Assembly (NCBI GenBank): GCA_026625165.1
Contig: CP112999.1
Location: forward strand, 620,001-684,000
Origin: Methanoregula sp.
Lineage (GTDB): Archaea; Halobacteriota; Methanomicrobia; Methanomicrobiales; Methanospirillaceae
Reading direction: 5' to 3'
DNA: 64,000 nt
Below are positions 59,065 through 64,000 of this stretch, one piece after another. The notes beneath the pieces are model-generated. The model saw only the letters and a list, made by a program, of their open reading frames with translations, was not told the origin of the DNA and searched no databases. Made by a program: the position numbers and the translations under genes. Each line of letters starts with the position of its first letter. Positions within the stretch are counted from its first letter, which is position 1.

Positions 59065-59913
59065 TTACCGCCAGGTGATGTCAGCGGGATTGCGCTCGAT
59101 CCATTTTTTGAATTTTACCTTCGGATAGCCAAGTGCCAGGGCAGCGTGGATCTCACAGGTATCAGGTATTTTGAGGATCTTTTTAAATTCCGGATTGTGC
59201 CGGATGGCAAAGAGAACAAACCCGGAATAGAAAGCCCCGACGCCCAGTGTCTCCGCTGCCAGAAGGGCATTCTGGACGGCAAGGTTTGCATTGATCCCGC
59301 CCATACTCGCATGCCTGTCTGAATAGAACAGGACGAGTGCGGAAGCATTGTGGAGGAACACATCCCTCCCCGCATCCTGCACCTCTGAGACCTTCTTTGC
59401 TATCACATTGAATGCATGATCCTGCTCGAGCTCCTCTTTTTTGTGGATTTTGCGGAGTTCTGTGATGGTCTGTTTGAGAAATTCAGCTGCATTTTCAGAA
59501 ATTTCCGTGAGGAGAACGACGTCCTGAATTACAAGATATTTCGTGCTCTGTGAATTGAGAGCTGACGGGGCAAACCGGGCAGCTTCAATAATGCGCTGTA
59601 TCTCCTTTTCTCGGACCGGACGGCTTGTAAAGTAACGCTGTGACCTCCTGTTCCGTAAAAGTCGCATCAGCTGTTCAAATGACGGTGTCACCCCCTTCTT
59701 AATGGTGCGGATCGATCCTTTCGGAAAGTCGCTGTGGGTGAGAGCATCATGCGGGCAGGCCGCGACGCACTGGCCACAGGAGATGCAGAGAGCATCATGC
59801 AGGGGGTCCGGAACAGATTTTTCATCTTTCTGGACAAAGACAGCTTCCGGACAGACCTGAACACATATCCCATCGTGTTTGCAGATTGCAGGATCAATCG
59901 AGATCGTGACCAT
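59065..59913 (-). CDS. ferredoxin-nitroreductase fusion protein
   Basis: The 282-residue protein has an N-terminal two-cluster ferredoxin part and a C-terminal FMN nitroreductase domain (MRLLRNRRSQRYFTSRPV near 83, AARFAPSALNSQSTKYLVIQ near 111, and ETLGVGAFYSGF near 222). The second cluster motif CISCGQCVAACP is normal, but the first, CKHDGICVQVCP, has Asp in place of the second Cys. The ATG at 59913 follows GAGGT; the minus-strand CATATATTTTATT upstream is a plausible TATA box. Substrate unknown; it could reduce a flavin- or quinone-like acceptor with ferredoxin. Confidence 0.88.
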   Translation of the reverse strand: MVTISIDPAICKHDGICVQVCPEAVFVQKDEKSVPDPLHDALCISCGQCVAACPHDALTHSDFPKGSIRTIKKGVTPSFEQLMRLLRNRRSQRYFTSRPVREKEIQRIIEAARFAPSALNSQSTKYLVIQDVVLLTEISENAAEFLKQTITELRKIHKKEELEQDHAFNVIAKKVSEVQDAGRDVFLHNASALVLFYSDRHASMGGINANLAVQNALLAAETLGVGAFYSGFVLFAIRHNPEFKKILKIPDTCEIHAALALGYPKVKFKKWIERNPADITWR

Positions 59914-60303
59914 GATATACCTCAATTTCATGCATTGCTGTAATAAAATATATGTTCTTTCATCTGGTTGTTTCCTTGCTCTCCCGCGATAATATCTGCA
60001 GTTATTGCCCGGCAGGTTATTACGCACCCGTGCCCCTCTTCCAGCCGCAGCTGCTGTTTCAGGTCTTGTATATAAAAAATGGTTTTTCTGCTTTGATCCG
60101 GGTCCGGAACTGCAGTCCGGACGATTCGGGACTGACTGAACTGCTGAACGGGAACCGGTGGACAGTTCACAGACAATCGGACGCTCACGACCCTTAAACT
60201 GGAAAAAAACAATAGATTATTGCCAGAAATGCGCCAGGTCACCAGTGGCCGGAGAGCGCGGATGGAAAAGTAAAAGAAATGGTTCCATTAAGAAACTGGC
60301 AGA
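59914..60303. other. 390-base divergent intergenic region with an unassigned strong TATA box
   Basis: The left end holds the nitroreductase promoter. On the plus strand TGTATATAAAAAATGG (around 60067-60082) is a strong TATA match, yet the next gene starts over 220 bases later. Either that gene has a long leader or a small RNA or peptide is made here. No convincing frame was found. Confidence 0.45.
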
Positions 60304-61563
60304 ATGGTGAAGATGATGGTCAAGGAAAAAACCGGTAGATATGTTACACTCATTGCAGTGATGGCAATTGCTGTCTGCCTGATTATGGTCCAGACCGCAG
60401 TTGCGCAACAGGAAACTCTGGCAACTGCACAGCCTCTCAATACAGTCAGCTCCGTCTCAGCCTGCCCTGCGGGCTGCGAGTGCATGACCGAGGCAATGGC
60501 AAAGGCAAAGTATGGAACATTCTCTTACTGCAGCAATGCTGCCTGCGGGTACGAACAGGCATCAGTCAGCACACAGGCGACGGCCGGAAAAGCGGCAGTG
60601 CCTAAGTACTGCGTCCGTAAGATCGAAGAACAGGCAACTCCTGTCCCGATCTGTCCGGCAGGGTGCGCCTGTCTCCCCGAGGCAGACGCAAAAGAGAAAG
60701 GGTATGTCCCATGCGGAGGAGTACAGAAGATCTGCGGGTACCAGTCCCTGACAGGAACGTCAGCGGAAACCAGCACGACCCGGCCGCTGTACTGCTACGG
60801 CAAGCCGGTACCATCGGTATGCCCCGCGGGATGCGACTGCATGACAGAAGCGCAGGCAAAGGAGAAATTCGGCACATACGTCCGGTGCTCCAATGCGCCC
60901 TGCATGAATGCGCCGGTGGCATCTGCAGCGCAGGTGGCATACTGCTTCAGGAAAGCGGGGGAACCGACAGAAACGCCATCTGTCGGCACGGCCAACTGTG
61001 CGTGTTCGTGCAGGAATTCTCCGGACACAGCTGCGGTAAATCTCCCTACCTGTTCCTGCACCTGTACAAAATGTGTCTATGACTATCAGAACAACCGCTG
61101 CACCGGGTCTTGCGGGAACACAAATGAAGCGTGCCAGATCAATACGGTCGTGAATAACGCTGATGGAACTATTGCGTATGCAGAGTGCCATTGCAAAAAG
61201 CCTGCAGGCAGCATTGTTCCGCAAGCCGTCGCCACGCCGTACGTGATCTCGGCATCGTGCGATCCTGCATCAGGGATCTGCCGCTCCGAAAATGGGGTGG
61301 AGTTAGGCAACGTGAGTAAAAATCCCACAGTATCGGAAAAAGCCTTGGGCAGGGATGAGGTCGTTGTTCAGGAGCGCGTGCGGCTGGCAGGGAGCGGTGA
61401 GCTTGGCAGCAGTCCGGATGTATCCACAGTCCTACAAAAGGAAATTACAGGAAAAGATCAGGAGCAGGCAGGAGAAGGTAACTCTGCACAGCCATCACCC
61501 GACATCATCCGCTCGATTGGAAATATTATCCGCTCGTTCTTCAACTTTGGATCCAGCGGCTGA
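60304..61563 (+). CDS. secreted cysteine-rich protein with three repeated Cys modules
   Basis: The 419-residue protein has a signal peptide (VTLIAVMAIAVCLIMVQTA then VAQ). Three copies of a module begin CPAGCECMTEAMAKAKYG (about residue 54), CPAGCACLPEADAKEKG (about 118) and CPAGCDCMTEAQAKEKFG (about 174), each followed by two paired cysteines and a closing Y-C-x-R/G-K. A fourth Cys-dense block follows (CACSC, CSCTCTKC, CTGSCG). The tail is polar and ends with IIRSFFNFGSSG. It is extracellular and probably disulfide-bonded or metal-binding. Function unknown. In-frame ATG codons at 60304, 60313 and 60316 compete as start. Confidence 0.75.
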   Translation: MVKMMVKEKTGRYVTLIAVMAIAVCLIMVQTAVAQQETLATAQPLNTVSSVSACPAGCECMTEAMAKAKYGTFSYCSNAACGYEQASVSTQATAGKAAVPKYCVRKIEEQATPVPICPAGCACLPEADAKEKGYVPCGGVQKICGYQSLTGTSAETSTTRPLYCYGKPVPSVCPAGCDCMTEAQAKEKFGTYVRCSNAPCMNAPVASAAQVAYCFRKAGEPTETPSVGTANCACSCRNSPDTAAVNLPTCSCTCTKCVYDYQNNRCTGSCGNTNEACQINTVVNNADGTIAYAECHCKKPAGSIVPQAVATPYVISASCDPASGICRSENGVELGNVSKNPTVSEKALGRDEVVVQERVRLAGSGELGSSPDVSTVLQKEITGKDQEQAGEGNSAQPSPDIIRSIGNIIRSFFNFGSSG

Positions 61564-61576
61564 TTTTTTTAATAAA

Positions 61577-62515
61577 TCATTTTTTACCGGCCGGATTTTC
61601 ATTTCGGACGAGCCGGATTAAGTTTTCCCGCCCTTTGCGTACCTTGACGATATGCCCGTTTTCATGGAGCACGGCAAGTGCCGAGCTCACCGTGGATTTG
61701 GGTGCTCCGAGCCGGGCGATGATCTCGGACTGGTAGACCTCGCCGTCGTTCTGCTGCAGAAGCAGGACAATCCGTTCCTCAATGGTTGCAAGATCCGGAT
61801 CCTGCTGCTGCTGGGCAGGAACGGGTTCCGCGTGGGCCGGCCGCAGGGATTTCCTGCGCCGGATGACAAAGACGGCGATCACGATCCCGGTAGCGGAGAT
61901 GATGAGGATGGTTGTCGCCGTCTCCAGTAAAGGGAAAGCCGGGGGCGCCAGCACGATCTGTGGCTCTCCCGGTACAAACGAGCGCAGGCCGTACCACGTG
62001 AGATCGTCTCGGGAGAGGTCCGGTGGGGGCGTCGCGGCCGTTACCTTGTATCCCTTTGGGAGATGGACTGTCAGTGTTGTCTCCTTGGAGAGGTAAAGGC
62101 CTCCAATAAAAGCATCACCGATCGAAAGGTCGCTTCCGGCCTGTGCAAAACCGGTCCAGATAAACGAGTACCGGATCACGCCATATGTGCCTGTCGGGGT
62201 TGTCTGAACCGATGTCGCAGTGGAGAAGTTCCTGATCTCCATGGCACGCCCGGTTACAGTCGCGGCGTTGCTGGCAGATTGTTCCATTACCAGCCGTACC
62301 TCATCTGCGGGAATGGCGGCAGCATCGGTAATGTCCCGTTCGAATGCACCGACATCCTCTTGGGTGGGGAGAAGCGCCCGGTATTCGACATTCCAGAGCG
62401 CCGATCCGTCAGGTGCAGGATCGATTGAATATCTGATCGTATATGCCGGTGCTGCAGCAGCAGGGATGCAGATGCAGAAGAGAATGCTGATCAGAACTAT
62501 GCCGGCCCGGACCAT
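61577..62515 (-). CDS. membrane-anchored winged-helix regulator with extracellular domain
   Basis: The 312-residue protein has a signal peptide (GIVLISILFCICIPAAAA), an extracellular beta-rich domain (about 25-195), one membrane helix (TTILIISATGIVIAVFVI near 205), a basic RRRKS stop-transfer, and a cytoplasmic winged helix (EERIVLLLQQNDGEVYQSEI then GAPKSTVSSALAVLHENGHI near 250-290). This is the layout of archaeal one-component membrane regulators that pass an outside signal to DNA. The target is unknown; the convergent Cys-rich gene is a candidate neighbour. Confidence 0.83.
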   Translation of the reverse strand: MVRAGIVLISILFCICIPAAAAPAYTIRYSIDPAPDGSALWNVEYRALLPTQEDVGAFERDITDAAAIPADEVRLVMEQSASNAATVTGRAMEIRNFSTATSVQTTPTGTYGVIRYSFIWTGFAQAGSDLSIGDAFIGGLYLSKETTLTVHLPKGYKVTAATPPPDLSRDDLTWYGLRSFVPGEPQIVLAPPAFPLLETATTILIISATGIVIAVFVIRRRKSLRPAHAEPVPAQQQQDPDLATIEERIVLLLQQNDGEVYQSEIIARLGAPKSTVSSALAVLHENGHIVKVRKGRENLIRLVRNENPAGKK

Positions 62516-62754
62516 GGTTCCTCGTTATTGTTAACTTGTCTTTTTATTCCTTAAACAATTGCACGGGTGCTTGTCCCTGTCCGCAGATTACGGTTGTTTA
62601 AAATCGACAGGAATGCCTGAAGGCACAACCATGAACCGGGCCGTCTGTGGATCAGAAAGACATCTCGTCGATGAAATGCCCGGAACCGATCGGGCATCCG
62701 GAATGATTCCATGAATAGCGGTAATGGTGTCTCTCTCCCATTGCTGCTTTACTT

Positions 62755-63645
62755 TCAGATAACCCCAGTATGTGAAATTACGGCTGCATGCCTGGGAAAT
62801 GCCTTGTTTGCATCCTGCATCATCCTGACCTTATCCCCGGGTACGCGAATCTCGAATCTCGCTCCTTTTCCCGGCTCGCCGGTTTCACGGATCATCATTC
62901 CGGTAATGGCAAGGATCTCCCGTACGAAAAAAAGGCCAAGACCGGTATGTTTGCCGTAACCCTTTTTAAAAATCCGTTCTTTTTCTTCAGTCGGAATCCC
63001 GATCCCGTCGTCCTCGCAGGAAATAACAAGGTTCGGTCCATCCATGCCTGCAGTGAAAACAAGGCGGGTGATCTTCCCGCCATGGCGGATCGCGTTTTCA
63101 ATAATTGTGTAGAATACCCGGTAAATGAGCCGATCGGCATGGATCTGGACCTTGGGCAGCCGGTTGATGACTGTCATGGTAGACGGGCTTAGCGACATCG
63201 ATCCCATATCAACGAGCATTCCGGGCTCCTGCCAGACAGGACATTCTGTCCCGATCTCCTGGTAATCCCTTGTAAATCTCATGATTGCAGAGATGCTGTC
63301 GGCTGTCAGGAAAAGTTTGTTGAATAATTCCCGTTGGGCCGGGTCATGCAGGGTACTGTTATGGAGGATCCCGATATAGCACTGGAGGGCGGTGAGCTGG
63401 TTAAAGACGTCGTGACGCGTGACGGATAAGAGGAGGTTTAATTTGTTGTACCGCTCGGTTATCGTTGCCGGTTCCGGATAGGATCCTGCAACCGGCTCCT
63501 GATCGCCATTCTGCCCAACAACCTTCCCTGCTTGGTGCCCTGGAACAGGACACGCTGACCGGGGAGTGCAGTCCGTGCCATGCAGGCTCTCAGGATAAGC
63601 GATCTCGTTTTGTCCACGGTTATCTTCGGGCGTCATGAACATCAC
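62755..63645 (-). CDS. cytoplasmic sensor histidine kinase
   Basis: The 296-residue protein has a disordered-looking N-terminus, the H-box SVTRHDVFNQLTAL with His78, the N-box ENAIRHGG near 187, G1 box CEDDGIGIP near 214 and G2 box HTGLGLFFVREI near 234. It resembles methanogen kinases of the HisKA_7-like type with an RHD motif. No sensor or receiver domain is present. The GTG start overlaps the stop of a secreted Pro/Thr-rich protein gene upstream, so the two are coupled. Confidence 0.85.
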   Translation of the reverse strand: MMFMTPEDNRGQNEIAYPESLHGTDCTPRSACPVPGHQAGKVVGQNGDQEPVAGSYPEPATITERYNKLNLLLSVTRHDVFNQLTALQCYIGILHNSTLHDPAQRELFNKLFLTADSISAIMRFTRDYQEIGTECPVWQEPGMLVDMGSMSLSPSTMTVINRLPKVQIHADRLIYRVFYTIIENAIRHGGKITRLVFTAGMDGPNLVISCEDDGIGIPTEEKERIFKKGYGKHTGLGLFFVREILAITGMMIRETGEPGKGARFEIRVPGDKVRMMQDANKAFPRHAAVISHTGVI

Positions 63646-64000
63646 TTTGCGTTCCCTGTGTTGCCCCCTGTACCGGTTCCTGATGTTGGTGTTGGCTGGG
63701 GGGTGACTGATACTACCGGTTTCGTGGTCGGCACCGGGGTAACCGGGGTCGTTAACGCAGGTGTCGGGACAGGTGTTTCTGCCGGGGTTACCTGTGGTGT
63801 AACCGGGACCGTTGTCCTGGTGGTCTGGGGTTGGGGAGTTAATGCAGGCGATGGCGCCACATTAGTGACCACCGGCTGAATTGAGGGTGTGACCAGGGAT
63901 TTTACAGGAACTTTTGTGGGTACAGGTGTTGGAACAGGTGGGGTGGATGTCGAAGTGGCGATGATTGTCGGGATCTGTTGCCCGGTGACGGAAACCGGCC
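63642..64000 (-). CDS. Pro/Thr-rich secreted-type protein, C-terminal part (5' end beyond window)
   Basis: The minus-strand frame is open to the window edge, so the start is outside. The visible 118 residues are nearly all Pro, Thr, Val and Ser (TPVPTTKPVVSVTPQPTPTS, ending GTGTGGNTGNAK), a glycosylation-prone stalk typical of archaeal cell-surface proteins. An internal ATG/GTG near 63872 is not the true start. It overlaps the following kinase gene by four bases. Confidence 0.7.
   Translation of the reverse strand, partial: PVSVTGQQIPTIIATSTSTPPVPTPVPTKVPVKSLVTPSIQPVVTNVAPSPALTPQPQTTRTTVPVTPQVTPAETPVPTPALTTPVTPVPTTKPVVSVTPQPTPTSGTGTGGNTGNAK

Noticed and set aside
59928-60242. 104-codon minus-strand frame upstream of the nitroreductase
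   Set aside because: It crosses the nitroreductase promoter and has no recognisable domain; probably chance.

Overview
The window comes from a hydrogenotrophic methanogenic archaeon, most likely of the order Methanomicrobiales and close to Methanoregula (inference). The evidence is an archaeal histone, the large subunit of replication factor C, archaemetzincin, a UPF0146 protein, two methanogenesis marker proteins, archaeal-type methionine adenosyltransferase, form III RuBisCO, and a partial reductive TCA operon ending in 2-oxoglutarate:ferredoxin oxidoreductase. Genes are moderately GC-rich and use Shine-Dalgarno sites (GGAGG, GAGGT), many 4-base ATGA/GTGA overlaps and some apparently leaderless starts.

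Layout. 1-5986: fumarase alpha/beta, KorDABC and SucCD in one operon, which with fumarate reductase elsewhere would run malate to fumarate, succinate, succinyl-CoA and 2-oxoglutarate. 6010-8848: two zinc-ribbon proteins of unknown function. 8970-12388: methionine adenosyltransferase, then hisG-hisA-hisB. 12614-17928: acetyltransferase, histone, methanogenesis markers 4 and 2, RfcL, UPF0146 and archaemetzincin. 18029-21137: two tandem HEAT-repeat membrane proteins and a histone-deacetylase-family enzyme. 21143-24325 is a decayed stretch with a wrecked membrane-protein gene, a 156-bp MITE-like element with 8-bp target duplication, and a flavodoxin gene broken by one base. 24546-31622: CBS/DHH pyrophosphatase, uvrA-uvrC and a small secreted protein.

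32563-47399 is a defence island. It holds a HicB remnant, a RelE-type toxin-antitoxin pair, a complete type I-C cas operon (cas3-5-8c-7-4-1-2), a leader with a perfect palindrome, a CRISPR array of 79 uniform repeats plus degenerate end repeats, and a hicBA toxin-antitoxin pair. The hicBA pair lies between two copies of a 28-bp sequence, the first of which lies where the next, decayed CRISPR repeat would be expected.

47402-64000: two YkgJ-type cysteine-cluster proteins (one without a normal start codon), GyrI-like and TerB-like proteins, secreted proteins, form III RuBisCO with an acetyltransferase, uvrB, a PAS sensor, a YeeE/YedE pair, a ferredoxin-nitroreductase, a cysteine-rich repeat protein, a membrane-anchored winged-helix regulator, and a histidine kinase coupled to a secreted protein cut off by the window end. 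No tRNA or rRNA gene was recognised. No single wholly new system is proven; the best leads are the hicBA/degenerate-repeat junction, the non-AUG YkgJ gene, the MITE and several orphan proteins.
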